64,000 nt of DNA from Ursus arctos (Eukaryota > Chordata > Mammalia > Carnivora > Ursidae), in assembly GCF_023065955.2 (NCBI RefSeq), contig NW_026623078.1:6582199-6646198 (forward strand), read 5' to 3'. Both the position numbers and the translations under genes were made by a program. The first letter of the stretch is position 1. Every line of letters starts with the position of its first letter. The notes beneath the pieces are model-generated. The model was not told the DNA's origin and did no database searches. It saw nothing but the letters and a program-made list of their open reading frames with translations. This document shows, in pieces, positions 1 through 12,014 of this stretch.

Positions 1-215
1 GGCATCCTGTGAATAATCCTTTTAATGCTGCTGAATTTGGTTTGCTAGAGTTTAGTTCAGAATTTTTGCATATATATGTATCAGAGATATTGACCTGTAC
101 TTTTCTAGTAGTATCTTTACTTGGCTTTGATATCAGAATTATGCTGTCCTTGTAGAATGTGTTTGGGAGTGTTCCTTTCTCTTTAATTTTTTGGAAGGGA
201 TGAGAAAGACTGCTG
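1..215 (-). mobile_element. Old L1 ORF2 remnant
   Basis: The minus strand resembles the L1 ORF2 reverse transcriptase region just upstream of the catalytic core. The same stretch is seen in the young L1 near 42320-42560, which shares phrases such as 'aatccttttaatg'. It is diverged and has no open frame. It is cut by the left window edge, so its full extent is unknown. Confidence 0.75.
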
Positions 216-447
216 TCTTGCTTTAATAATTTTGTTAACCAAAAACCCTACATATTCATTTTGTGTTCAGCCCCACATGTATGTAGTCAGTCCTGAGTAC
301 AATGCATCTGGGAGAATGATGTACAGAACGTTAATGAACTTACTTCTCAACCTTCTTCTGCATCTTTACCTGAGTATACAAGAAGCGATGAAGATCAATG
401 TGAATGATCCTTCAACTATACCCTCTTCTTTTGCATAACTTGCTTAG

Positions 448-945
448 TGTGGGAATTCGTAATGCCTGACTAGATAAGATTTAATAAACACATGCCTCCC
501 TGGGTGAGACTAATTGAAAAGCAAAGAAGGAGCATCCAAAAAACTGGGCCTCCTTTGAAGTTTCTGGGCTGAAAACAGCCGGATCCTTGCTGCAGCTCAA
601 TACGCTCATCCAGGGAGTAGATGCTTAGGAGAACCATTTATCTTTGGAGGTCATGTACTCCACGTACTCCCTACCTACATGCCCGTCTCAAGCACAGCTT
701 GTTCTAATCACACGATACTCAATATGTCAGTGTCCTAATTATTAAAGCTTCGCACTCCCTTTTGTTTTTCTTACTCCGTTAATGTAGTGATAATGTTCAC
801 AATAAAATGGAGGCAGAGCTTGGCTCAGGACCTTTCACCACCTGAGCTAGAGCGTCTGGTCCCCACTCCCCGTCATTTCTCCTACTAAGGTGTCTGGAGT
901 AATATTTTCATTCACCGCCTCAGGGTTTGCTGGCCAGACCCAACA
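448..945 (+). mobile_element. Solo LTR of an endogenous retrovirus family (copy 1)
   Basis: A 498-bp unit starts TGTGGGAATTC and ends CCAACA, the TG...CA form of a retroviral LTR. It matches the reverse complement of 48038-48534 along its whole length. An AATAAA signal lies at about 801-806, roughly 140 bp before the end, which sets the orientation as +. The flanks GCTTAG (442-447) and GCTTGA (946-951) look like a decayed 6-bp target duplication. There is no internal retroviral sequence beside it, so it is a solo LTR left by LTR-LTR recombination. I cannot name the family from sequence alone. Confidence 0.85.
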
Positions 946-2714
946 GCTTGATCTAGGATAGGATCATCAAACATCTGATGGAACAGGCCAAAGACTTTGT
1001 GGACCACATGTGAGCCAACTCTGCTTCTGGTAGCACAAAGCAGCCATAAACAATACAGAAATAAATGATTATGCCTGTGTTTCAATAAATTTATTTGAGG
1101 AAGAGCCAGTGCTCCAAATTTGGCCCATCGGTTATAATCTGCCAACACTTAATTGAAAATAATATTTTTTTAGCTTTTCATTTGTCCAACAATTTAGTGT
1201 GCTTATGGGAATGTTCCCCTTAAATAAAGCCACTTGCTTGTTCTGGAATAAAACACTGATACCTATGGTTCACTCTCTCCCACTCCATAAATGAGGGCAT
1301 CTGCAACAAATGTGGAGGACTTCTCACTCTTCCCAACTCAGTAAATCTAAGTAAGCTCATGTTTCCACATAGGCTATCTTAAATGAGTTATTACCCACAC
1401 ACCCAGAATATTAACTTGCATAATATGCAGGAGATATTCTAACATCATGCACCTTCTCTTACTTCCCATCACCAAGTAACTCTTCTATTTTTCTCTTCAG
1501 CCAATTAACATAACTCATGACCCTGATTCCCAGGAGAAACGAATATAAGGCTGATTATTAGAAATCTCAGGAACATCAGTAGGACACTAACACTTCCTGC
1601 TACTAACTAACTGTATACTCACTGGAAAGAAACATATATTTTGTCTGAGAGGTGATTATACTACACAGCAGAAATCAAAAGTATTGAGTTTTTTTAAATG
1701 CAACTGCACACCCTAGACCAGAACAGGTAGGTCAGACAACTATTCCTAATGTTGAGCAATACCACCTCTTCTTATACTTCCATTCCACTTTTCTCACTTG
1801 CATACTTTCCTCCTGTCTCTACTTATTCCAGTCCCTTCAACACTGTTCTAATTACAAAATTATATTATGCCTGAAGAAGTAATATTCTGAAATGACTGAC
1901 ATTTATGATGTCTCCTTGGTGGGTTGGGATCTCAAGGATCTTGTATCTCTCACCACTTGCTTCATCCTCTTAGGTGATACTTCACATTTTTTCACTGTGG
2001 GGACCAAATATGTCTTGTCCACTCCATTCCCACCCATGCTCCTAACAGATTACACCAATGGAAGTGATTCTCTGCCCTCATGCAGGGAAAGCTGGAGTGA
2101 GTCAGTTCCCTCCACTTGGCATATTTGATAAAGCAGCTGATGATGTTAGCCAATGACTGGGTCAAGAACTGGAGAATGATAAGAACAAATATGACTGAGT
2201 AGGACTGGCGTCTGTCGGTTATGAAAAGAAGCTCTATTATAAGCAAGCTAAGATGGTTAAGAGTAGGGTTTAAAAGAAAAATTCATGAATATGGTACATC
2301 AGTGACAGGACACTGGCAAAATGAATTTTGAACAGCTTTGCTTCCTGTGTTTTCAGTCTTAGGATGGTTATAATGTTTGCTCTTGGCCCCTTAGAGGAGA
2401 GGGAATGTTAATCACTAAAGTCAAAGACCTAAATTCTATCTGATTTTCTGCGTTGCCTACTTGAAAAATCTCCCTCCCATGTTCTGAATGTTAAAGCCAA
2501 AATATCCAGCAAGGAGAGCAATCAACTCTTACGGGATTCTGCTTTCAGAGATTTTCTGAGTCTTTAATATTTTCTAGGAAAGAAAAATAACTAAATTTTT
2601 TAACTGGTTTGAATTCACTCTTCCCTTATGCTCTAAGCAGGAACTCAATATTTCAGGATAAACTAATAAATGTTAGAAGTAATTCCTTGTAAGTCTTGAA
2701 CAAAAGATGGGGTC
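946..2714. other. Non-coding stretch, nothing recognised
   Basis: AT-rich sequence with only short ORFs (84 codons or fewer) that show no domain, splice pattern or similarity I recognise. Old, highly diverged repeats may be present but are not readable by eye. Confidence 0.6.
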
Positions 2715-2975
2715 CTCTTCAGATGGTAGCTATTCTTGTGGTGAACAAAACATAATGTATAAACTTGTCAAATCACTAAGTTTTACACCTAAAACTGTTG
2801 TAGCATTGTATATCAGCAATGCTCAAATGAAAAGAAAAGAAGAAAAAAGAAAAAAAAGAAAAAAGAAATAAAAGAGAGAAAAGAGAAGGGAAGGGGAAGG
2901 GAAGCAAAGGAAAAAGAAAAGAAAAGAGAAAAAAGAAAAGACAAAAGAAAATAAAAAAGTAAAGAAAAGATGGGA
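2715..2975 (+). mobile_element. L1MA-like 3' end with purine-rich tail
   Basis: The segment 2715-2830 has the layout of an old L1 3'UTR ('ggtagctattcttgtgg ... gtagcattgtatatcagcaatgctcaaatg'), the same 3' end seen at 15911-16120 and 61740-62035. It runs into about 140 bases made almost only of A and G (2822-2960). This is best read as an expanded and mutated poly(A) tail. The minus-strand ORFs here, rich in Phe, Leu and Ser, are by-products of the purine tract. Confidence 0.75.
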
Positions 2976-3559
2976 TTCTCTTTAAGCAGGGCAATCACAA
3001 CAAAGAAGTATGCAGAGTAACTGGGAAGTCTGTTTTCACTACACATTTCTAGCTTCTCTGTTTAGACAGATTTCTTCAGTCAGTCTTAACCTGTTTTAGA
3101 AAAACTAAGGAAATATTAGGAACAAGAAATTTCAGTTGGCAAGGTAGAGTGGATCTTTCCTGTTCTCAGTGTACGACTTGCCTATTCTAAACAACAAACA
3201 CACCAGTGCTCTGTAAAATGCCATCCGGTTACCAATTTTCTATATTCCTTGACCCAAAACTCTTTCACATATATTAATGTCCTCTAAACAAGGAAGCAGG
3301 TACATTTCTGGTTAAAATTAAGTATGAAGCATGAAGATTTTCTTTGTAGTATACCCAGGCACTGTCATTTATTTCCCAAAAGATATTGGTTTAACCAGAA
3401 CTAGGAAAAGTATAAAACTAGTACCAAAATGATAACAATAATGATAATAATTAATAATCGACTTGTATCACATATATGCATACTTCACTGCAACCATATA
3501 TTTCACAGAATTATTTTCCCTATTCTCTTGTGCTTTCATTTCCTTTTCATAATAATTAT

Positions 3560-3800
3560 TATTTTGATTATGCTCACCACAAGAGTAGCTACCATCTATC
3601 AACACACAATGCTATTACAATATCATTGACCATATTCCCTGTGCTATAACTTTCACCCCAGTGACTTCTTCATTCCATAACTGGAAGCCTGTATCTCCCA
3701 CTCTTCTTTACCCCATTTTGCCCATCCTCCCACCACCTTCCCCTTGGCAACTACCAGTTTCTTCTCTGTATTTGTAAGTCTGTTTCCTCCTTTTCATAAT
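3560..3800 (-). mobile_element. L1MA-like 3'UTR remnant in block A
   Basis: The reverse complement reads as an old L1 3'UTR: a 'tggtagttgcc' G-rich part, then 'cagggaatatggtcaatgat', then 'gtagctactcttgtggtgag'. The same remnant is in block B at about 50755-51005, so it predates the block duplication. Confidence 0.75.
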
Positions 3801-3820
3801 TTTTATTGCAAGCACATGAC

Positions 3821-3939
3821 CCAGGGAATCTGTGCTCAAGCAGTGAGTCTGCTTGGCTCCCTCTGCCTCTTGCTCGCTCATGTTCTCTCTCTCTCTCACT
3901 CTCTAAAATAAATAAATAAGTCTTTTAAAAAAAAACCCA
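3821..3939 (+). mobile_element. 5'-truncated carnivore tRNA-derived SINE, block A only
   Basis: The 3' half of a carnivore SINE: CT-rich tract, 'ctctaaaataaataaataag', then A-rich tail. Short imperfect repeats flank it, GCACATGAC (3812-3820) and ACACATGGAC (3940-3949). Block B has the uninterrupted site near 51005-51015, so the insertion followed the duplication or was lost from B. Confidence 0.8.
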
Positions 3940-4958
3940 ACACATGGACAATATAGAAAACTACTAAACGTAGATGGTCAGAGTTTTTATTAAAATTACC
4001 TAAAATGTCATTATACAAAGTGTTCTTGCAATATTGATGCATATACTACATATTTTTGTAGTGTATAATTATAAAGAGCACATCACATAACACATATTCC
4101 TTTGCAAACAATTTTGTTACTTAATAATTTAGTGGACATCTCAACAACTCTAAATTTGTATCATTTATAATACCGAACTCATTTTGGTACTAATTTTACC
4201 AAATTCCCCTTTCAGAAATCTTCTCATATCTAACTGTACCTTTTAATTGTAAATTTAATTTTTCACTTTAAATAATGAATGGATCCAAAGATAAATTATA
4301 TATACACATCTTCACCTTTCTACTTATTCACCATCATAACAGATATTCCCCTTGAAAAAGTCGTGCAATTTTATTCACCTTCAAATAGCATTTTAGCTAA
4401 ACTAAGCTTCAAATACTTGAAGACAAGGTCTCATGACTTTTATCTTTAATGATTCTCTGGGGTCCTGTAGTTTTTACATGCTCTTAGTGTATCATGATTA
4501 AATATTTTGTTTCAGTGAAGACACCATTATCTCTCACTTTTGTGTTGAATTTCCACTCATTAATCCTTGAACAGACCTATCAAAAGCACAAATGTTCTCT
4601 CAATCCTAGCGAAGTATGGAGAAGCCCTTCTTCTGAGTCTGCTGACACTCTAGGGTTTAGAATTCCACCAGTTTAAAGTACATCTTAATTCTCCAAGTCA
4701 CTGGTTAGAGTCACAATATTGGAAACTATCAGAGGACTAAGCCTGTTCATTTTAAGCTATGATTCCTCTTAGATTCAACATTCTTACACTCATTGGCTGG
4801 TCACTATTCATTATTGTATGAGTGATTAATGCCTGAGATTTTGCAGATGTGAAGTAAAATAATAATCAGAGAGTACATTCTCCTACAGTATGTGTGCACA
4901 AATATGATTAAGAGTTTGAAATTCAAATCATGGCTGACTATTTATGACACAAAAGTTG

Positions 4959-4995
4959 TTTTTTTTGTTTTTTTTTTGTTTGTTTTTTTTTTAAT
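4959..4995 (+). repeat. T-rich low-complexity tract, block A only
   Basis: Runs of T broken by single G residues. The matching site in block B (about 52848-52858) is a short ordinary sequence, so the tract expanded in A or contracted in B. Confidence 0.7.
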
Positions 4996-5154
4996 AACTA
5001 TGGAGAAGACTGAAGAAGCCCAAATTATTGCACAATGAGCATGGTAAAGAAGCTCTCTACCAGGAAGATGTTACCCTTTGCTCCCAGTTCCTCCACTTTA
5101 CCTGCCTTATTCCCACATGATTTCTTACCCCGTCCCTCTAGCCTAACTTTTGAT

Positions 5155-5180
5155 GATCTCATTTCTATTTTTTTCTACTG
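5155..5180. other. Junction where the OR-containing segment is missing from block A
   Basis: Sequence left of this point matches block B up to about 53034 and sequence right of it matches from about 55257. The 2.2 kb between those points in B holds the whole OR gene at 53198-54136, its acceptor region, and a SINE. The junction sits in a short T-rich stretch shared by both B edges ('atttctat' and 'atttatttct'). This fits a deletion through short homology in A, although an insertion into B is not excluded. Confidence 0.8.
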
Positions 5181-6201
5181 CTCTCTAAACAAAATCTACT
5201 CAATTAAGGAAACCAATGCCTATATTTTTGGTCCTGTGTTTCTCCAGGACCTTTAAAAATAATATCTCTGCTTCCTCCATGTAAATTAATCCTTTATACT
5301 TAATTTAATGCTTTGGTGTTCATCTGGATGGGAAGTTCTTGATCATTGCTAAACACTCCCTCTTACAAATAATCCACTGGGCTTCTGAGACACTACAGGC
5401 TCCTGCTTTTCCTCCAACTCTTTGGGAATTCCTTCCCAGTAGCAGTTTGCTGGGGTTCTCTCACCTGCTCCACCACCAAACTCAGTGCTACTCAGGATTG
5501 CATCTTTGGCCTTTTCTCACTCTATATTCTATCCCTAGGTGGCACCCTTCTCAGCTAGGGGCTTCAAAGCTGGGGTATTATTTTTTGAATTCTTACTTCA
5601 TAAATCTAACTGCCTACTGACTTGATGCTTCAAGGACATCTCCCACTCAGCAGATCTGAAACTTATCAGCTCATCCTTGAACCTGCTCTTCTTTCAGGTC
5701 CCTAGTCACAATAAGTGGCACCAATATTAACCCAGTTCCTCAAAATCTAGAAGTAATAACGGACTCCTCCATCCACAATCCCCAATATTCAATAAATCAG
5801 GAAATCCTATTAATTCCAACCTCTAAACACTCTTAAATATGTCCTTTGTTTTCTTCCGAATGTCACCATTCTTGTCTAAGTCTTCACAAGTCATTTTTCA
5901 AATTGAGTATTAAGTCACTATGTGTCTTCCCCCTTCAAAGCTCATTTGTCTTTATTCCCATTATCTACATACAAAATGAGAGATTTTTAAGTATAAATAT
6001 AAGCACATGATCATTTCTCCTTAAGACCCTTCACATACTTGCCAATGCTCTTAAATTAAAATACTCCATTTCAAGATTTATCAGGCCATCCAAGACCTGG
6101 CTCTCATCCCCCTCTCCAGGCTGAAAGAACAACATGTTCTTGCCCTACAATTCCAGAGGAAATCTGATTTCCTTTTGTTTGCCTAAAAACTTCATTCTCT
6201 C

Positions 6202-6413
6202 CAGGCACCTGGTTGGCTCAGTCCCTTAAGTGTCAGAGTCTTGGTTTTAGGTCAAGTCATAATCTCAGGGTTGTGAGATTGAGCCCCACACGGAGTACTG
6301 TGTTCAGGCTCTGTGCTCAGGACAGATTCTTCTTGAGATTCTTTCCCTCTGTCCCACACACTACTCATGCTCTCTCCCTCTCTAAAATATATAAATAAGA
6401 TCTTTAAAAAAAT
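6202..6413 (+). mobile_element. Carnivore tRNA-derived SINE (shared by both blocks)
   Basis: The tRNA-related head ('ggcacctggttggctcag') is followed by a CT-rich region and an A-rich tail. Target repeats AAACTTCATTCTCTC (6187-6201) and AAACTCCATTCTCTC (6414-6428) flank it. Block B has the same SINE at the same place (56319-56527), so it is older than the duplication. The small ORFs here are not genes. Confidence 0.9.
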
Positions 6414-6660
6414 AAACTCCATTCTCTCTCATCTTGATGCTTTGCACTGGGTAATCATTGTGTCTGAAACATCTGCCCTTCATGCTTTGCCTATTAACAT
6501 CTATTTATTCTACAAATCTCAGTTTCAACATCATTATATCAAGACACACTTCCAAGAACCTGGGTCCAGGAGAGCTCCTTGCATTGTATATATCATAGCA
6601 CTACCTAGTGTCATGCTTATAACATCAGCTACACTCATAACTTCTTATTCAACATATGTC

Positions 6661-7320
6661 TTCTTCATTACATTTTAAGTTCCATGTGAGGAAGGGGCTG
6701 GGTGCATCATGGTTACTGCTATAACGTTAATGAGTAACAACTCTACAGAAAATGCTCAACAAATATTTATCATTAAATAAATGAATAAAACCAACAAAGA
6801 GTAAAAACAAGTAACGTGAATAATTTCTTGAATACTGTTTGGGCTCTCTTTGTACATTCAATCAAAGGTCACAGGATTACAGTACTTCCACCCTTTTCTT
6901 TCTCCTTTTCTCAGTTAATGTTCTCTGCCCCTGTGTCCTCAATACTCTACAGTGAAGTCTGCTAATGAGTACCTTTTGTAAACTTAAGCCAAGTCAAAGC
7001 TTGGGCCAATCTCAGCTGGGGCGGCCTATAAATCAGTGGTCTTCACCCTCTCTGATACTTCCAGGTCTCATAAACCCTACATTAGCAACCCCAGCTCCTG
7101 TTGACCCAGCAGCCTTCTCTGTGGCCAAGCAAAGCCAAGATCCATTCCTCAGAGGATGGCTCTCACGTCACAGCTTGCCCTGTGTCTGACTGGCCAACTC
7201 CTTAGGACTTTATTTCTACCTAGATACTCCTCATTCATCTTAATAAGCTGTTCTGCCCTGCTATCCAGTAACTGACTTAGAACACAGGTATATCAGGACA
7301 GGAGCACACTGACATGATAG
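6661..7320 (+). other. Stretch nearly identical to 56775-57434, with a TATA-like site
   Basis: Over 660 bp without indels I count about five differences from block B, including about 276 identical bases in a row (roughly 6685-6960). Identity falls away after about 7340 and is lower before about 6550. TATAAAT lies at 7027-7033 (B: 57141-57147). A 74-codon ORF at 6965-7189 is unchanged in B except that its TGA is TGC there, extending the B frame to 92 codons. This could be a gene-conversion tract or a conserved regulatory or transcribed element. I do not claim a gene. Confidence 0.5.
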
Positions 7321-9243
7321 AATGATTTTATGGGACACTGGGTTGCAGAAGAGCCTTCGAGGGTTGTGAGGCAATAAGAGAAATTTTCCTCTCATCTTAG
7401 AGTAGTTGTGCTTCTTCCAGGCAAATAAATTACTTTACCTCATCTTATATATACTATGATTCATGTAATTAACCATGCATCCCTATTTATTTTTTAATGT
7501 ATCAGCCCACATTATTCTCCAGTTTGCATCCTTGCTTATACATTTTATAATGTCATTACTTTGTGAAAATTAATTTGAGACTAACTATCATCTGCAGCAA
7601 GAGAAGTATGATGTTCCCTGTTTCTGAACTGAGAAAATAAAATAAAGCTCTAAACAAATACAGCTCTAAAAAAAGATAGATCTTCCACACTCTGGCACTT
7701 CCTGATAGCCTGGAGATCAGATTCTTTATATCTCCACATCCAAAATAGATAAAGCCTTACTTTTACAAGATGCACCAGGCTGGTATCAATGACTTGTTGT
7801 AGGTCCTCTGAATGAGTCCCTCCCTCAGGTAAACATGCTCCTCTTAGGAACAACTCAAAAAAACTTCTACATTTTCCTCTTTTTTGCTCTTACCTTTTTT
7901 GCCTTGATCTATTAAGAAATTGATCCAATTATATACACATTTTACTTACATCCAGTCAACTCAGAAAAATAGAATTCAAAAGTATTCAAGAAGACCTTCA
8001 ACGAGCACACTTCAAAGTTTGAAAGGACAGGTAAGCATATACAGATTAACACTGCCTATAACCGATAATAGGAAAATGATCAATTTACCCCCTTACTGTC
8101 AGTTTTAAGGATTATCTTTACATATCTAGCGGTTTTACATCTATTTCTTCAAGTTTGGTACTACAAGTGAAGGTATGTCTGTCCACTCAGAACATGTTTT
8201 CACCCTTATCCCCTCATCCTAGTGCTTTCAAACAATTTATCCTAAATATCAAGTAGTCTATATAGGGATCTTTTCCGCAAACGAACATATTGCCTCAAAA
8301 TGTTCCCTCCCCCTCAACCCCTGTTCATCACCAGGCAATTCTTTTACATTTTTCTCATGGGAAACCAATATGACTCAGACATTTTGTCCCCCAAAAGAAA
8401 TTAATACTGGGCTCAGGATTGGTCTTCTCTGAGATAACAGGTCACTCTCTTGTGAAGCTAATTAACTTATTTCCAATTATGAAGAATCTTATATAGAGCT
8501 TAGTCTTTGAGGGAAGGCTATATACAGAAATTATGACAAAGCTCTCTGAATTTCTCTTTTCCTACATCCTGTGGCTGAACAGGCAGATAGGAAAGATGCT
8601 TTTTAATTATAAAACTGCACTTTTCATTGTTGCATCCCTCTCTCTATCCTGCTTAACTCTTATTCAGTGTCTTCTCTTCTGCAAAATATTTGTGTCTGAA
8701 GCTTTCTCTTATTGAAAATATTTTTCCTTTTATTCTACACCATTACTCTCTTATTCTCAAATTTCAATCATTGCATTGCATTCTCAAATCAATTCCACAT
8801 ACATACACATATATTTTGATGTTTCATTTGTCTCCTTAAAGTGAAGATTTTCCAAGATCATGTGTTTCTGACATTTGTGCTCTCCAACTCATTTTAAACT
8901 TTTTTTTTCACTTTGTAAAACAAACACCTGTCCTCAACTATTCCCACACTATTTGAGAACCAAATTCTGTTCTAAACAAGAGGAATAAAGTCTTAGTCCT
9001 CCACCTCCAGGATTCTGGTGTGGCTCCCTCTCTTTCAGTATTTCTTTCCTTCACATTTGAGGGAACTAGCCAATGCCTAGTCTGAGAGGCTATGCTCAGT
9101 CAGAAAACTTCTGGCCCCATGCCAGGGAATGGTACAGAGGAGCTGGTAGCTGTAAGTTCTGAGATGGAACTCTCAATTCAAGGACTGACCAGGTTGTGTG
9201 AAGAAACATGAAAGGGGGTAAGCAAGAGAAATTCCCAAAGGCA

Positions 9244-9269
9244 AAAAAAAAAAAAAAAAAAAAAAAAAG
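9244..9269 (+). repeat. Poly(A) tract
   Basis: An uninterrupted run of about 26 A residues. The block B equivalent at 59289-59303 is shorter. Confidence 0.9.
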
Positions 9270-9429
9270 TCTTACAGGAAGGGAAGCCAATTCTATTTTA
9301 AATGAAATTTCAAAAATGGGTTGAATAGGGCACATACAAATAGGTTAAAGTTATCCTTTCAAATATAAATAATTCTGTCTTTTCATAATTCTTTCTATTA
9401 AGCAGGTAGAGAGCATTATTGAGGAAGAA

Positions 9430-9620
9430 CATTGGACTGGAAGTTAGGCTGACTTCTAGTTCTGGCTCTGTGAATGTGTTGCTGAGAACACTCTGGCCAG
9501 CCATTTACCCCCACAGAGTTCGCTCTCTACCTGTAGAATGAAGTAACTGAACAAGATTCTCTCAAAGTTCTTTCCCACATCTATACAAATCTATAATTAT
9601 CATCTTAATTGTTATTTAAT
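9430..9620 (+). mobile_element. MIR-type SINE remnant
   Basis: The order of segments fits an ancient MIR element: 'ggactggaagttaggctgacttctag', 'ttctggctctgtgaa', then 'ctacctgtagaatgaagtaac'. The same remnant is in block B (59455-59640), as expected for a repeat older than the duplication. Confidence 0.7.
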
Positions 9621-11317
9621 ATGTATCTATATTTACTGTTTAAAGATGGGTCTCCCCAGGCCCTGAATGACTGAAAAATGTTACATTTCTAACAGGAATG
9701 AGCAAACTCTATGGAGACTTGGCTTCTGAACTCCTGAGAGCTTCAAAAAATCACCAGGGTTTCCTAAAAAGGTAGAGAAACAACTACATGGTATTTTTCT
9801 CCAAACAAGCTCTCTCAGGTCATCAGGATGTCCTCATCAATGATACATGGTAATTTGAGATGTTTTTAACAGAAAAAGTGGAAATTTCTTCACTCAGCTA
9901 CTCACTTTTTATGTACATTTAACTGGGTTATCACCAGGAAATATAAGCTTGTGGAGAAGGTATTATTAAACACAATTTCTCTATGTCTTTGGAAGGGCTA
10001 ATGTTGCATGTCTTGTATGAATTATTTAGTACCTATTTCTAGGAAATTCACTCATCACATAATTCCTGGACTTTTTGTACATACCATCCACTGTTTTAGG
10101 CAGGTGACACAGTGTTAGAAAAAGCAGAAAAGGTGACTATATCAAAAATTTTAATTTTAGATTTGTGAAAAGCTATAAATACTAGAATGAGGGAAAGTAA
10201 AATAGCGCCTGGAGGACAAACGGATGCTTTTGATCAGTTACTTCCTAATTTTTTAGTGATGACTCACCTGTCAGTTTGGTGAACCACCATGTTCAACTAC
10301 CCACTCCATTCTACCAAACCCCACTGCCACACCCATGATTCACATGCTCAAAGACTTAACTGGTCTTTGTATCAGTGGCCAGTTTCCCTACAGCTCTGCT
10401 ATTACCTTCCATACCTTCAGGCAAAATACACTTAAAGCAGTGAATGAAAACCTAAGTAAGGTTCACACCCAGGTGTTTGTAATTTATCAATGCGTTTTGG
10501 TTTAAACCCGCTCAGGCAACCTAAGCAAAGATGTGCAATGTTCTGCCAATGCCTTTTTTGATCATCATTTTATCTTCCATATTTGTCTTTTAGGATTTTT
10601 TTTAGGATTTTCTTATTTCTTCTCCTATCCATCATTTTACTTTCTTACTCTCTTTCCAATACACCTTCATTCTTCCCCTTTATGTGTTCTTCCTACCTGT
10701 CCTTCACACATGCTACCGACTCTGATTCTACCCTGTTGATTACACTCAGTTCCACATTTTGCATTGTGATTGTCCATGTTATAATAATTAGAGTTCATAA
10801 ATAGATTAAATTATATGTTCTAAATGGAAGTTCAGAGTCTTTAGACTAATAGGTTCATGTAGTGTGGGATCTTGTTTACAAAAATTATCATTCAAACCCC
10901 AAGACAACACTATTTCAGCAGTACTAATTTAAAAGTAATGGGAATTCCCAAATATGACAAATTAATTCAGAGATTCTAATGGATTTTATAAAATGAAACA
11001 CCCACTTTTATGATAAGATCCTGTAGTATTGGCTTTACATATTTTATCTTAGTTTCATGTGATCTCAGGAAGTCAGCTTCAACTTTATTTCTCCAGACTG
11101 AATTTGATGGTGAGCTTGGGAAGTCACCAAACACCTCTTCAGCAGGTAGAGAGGATATTGCATGAATTTCTTCCATGAAATAAGGATGATCTTTTAACGC
11201 TATCCTGCTCCCCAGATTCAATATCCCTCCCCAAAGGATTATGCCCTTTCAATTTGGATGATTTAAATGTGAATAAGAAATCCAGTGATGGCACTATGAA
11301 TGAATTGGTAAAACATG

Positions 11318-12014
11318 GTTTTCAGAGAAAATGCCAGAAAGAGTATAGAATAAGGTATAGGTAAGAGATGGTAGAAGACAATGAAAAATTGAGAGGTAAC
11401 AAAAATAATTTCATATTGTGTAAATAGGAAAGGAATAAAACCTACTTGTCTCCATCTGCTTGTCTCCATATTCTTCCCACAACATTGTCTCTTCTGTGCC
11501 ATTTGCACTTTGTTGTCTCTATTTATTTGACCATTTATTGTGTCTCTCTTAATATTTCCTAAATATTTCCCAACAGTACTAACCTTGCTCACTCTGAACT
11601 GGATGGGACCACCAGAACATCTATTTTCTTTCTACTTATTCCATGGTTACCAGAATTCATTACAAATGGTGAGCCCTAGTCAAAGTGAAGCAGGGGAGAT
11701 GCTTTGTCAATTATCTGGATAGAAATGCCCCCAAAAGTGCCAACTTAATGATAGTTTTATATAAACTGTAAGAAGCTTAATATGGATAATATGGACCCTT
11801 CAGTTACTAAGCTATACTTACTGCCACCACCCCACACACCTTAATAATCACATCTATAAATCAATTTCTGGCAGTTTATGAATATGGCTGATTGAATGTG
11901 AGAACTATTAGAGTCTATTACTTCCTCAGTTAATTTGTCTTCCAATAATTATGAGTCAATCCTTGTTTTCAAACATTCTTAGCATTCCTTCAACTCTCCA
12001 TCCTCTTCGATTTT
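11318..12014. other. Non-coding stretch right of block A
   Basis: AT-rich. Short ORFs on both strands (109 codons or fewer) show no family signature. I see no repeat I can name. Confidence 0.55.

Larger units (their letters stand above)
3090..11317 (+). repeat. Paralogous block A (segmental duplicate of 50270-60945)
   Basis: About 8.2 kb lines up colinearly and in the same orientation with block B. It begins at 'ctgttttagaaaaactaagg' (B: 50270) and ends at 'ggtaaaacat' (B: about 60945). Block A lacks the B segment with the intact OR gene (junction near 5160-5175) and lacks four insertions found in B (three SINEs and an L1 3' end). It has one SINE fragment that B lacks (3821-3939). It also keeps about 390 bp (10180-10565) and about 80 bp (9108-9187) missing from B. 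The right limit is uncertain because an L1 begins there in B. Confidence 0.9.

Noticed and set aside
1892..2246. Overlapping ORFs on both strands (78 and 84 codons), possibly an old exon
   Set aside because: No splice sites, domain or family resemblance. Lengths fit chance.
2776..3046. Two minus-strand ORFs rich in Phe, Leu and Ser, resembling membrane segments
   Set aside because: They are translations of the polypurine tract after an L1 tail.
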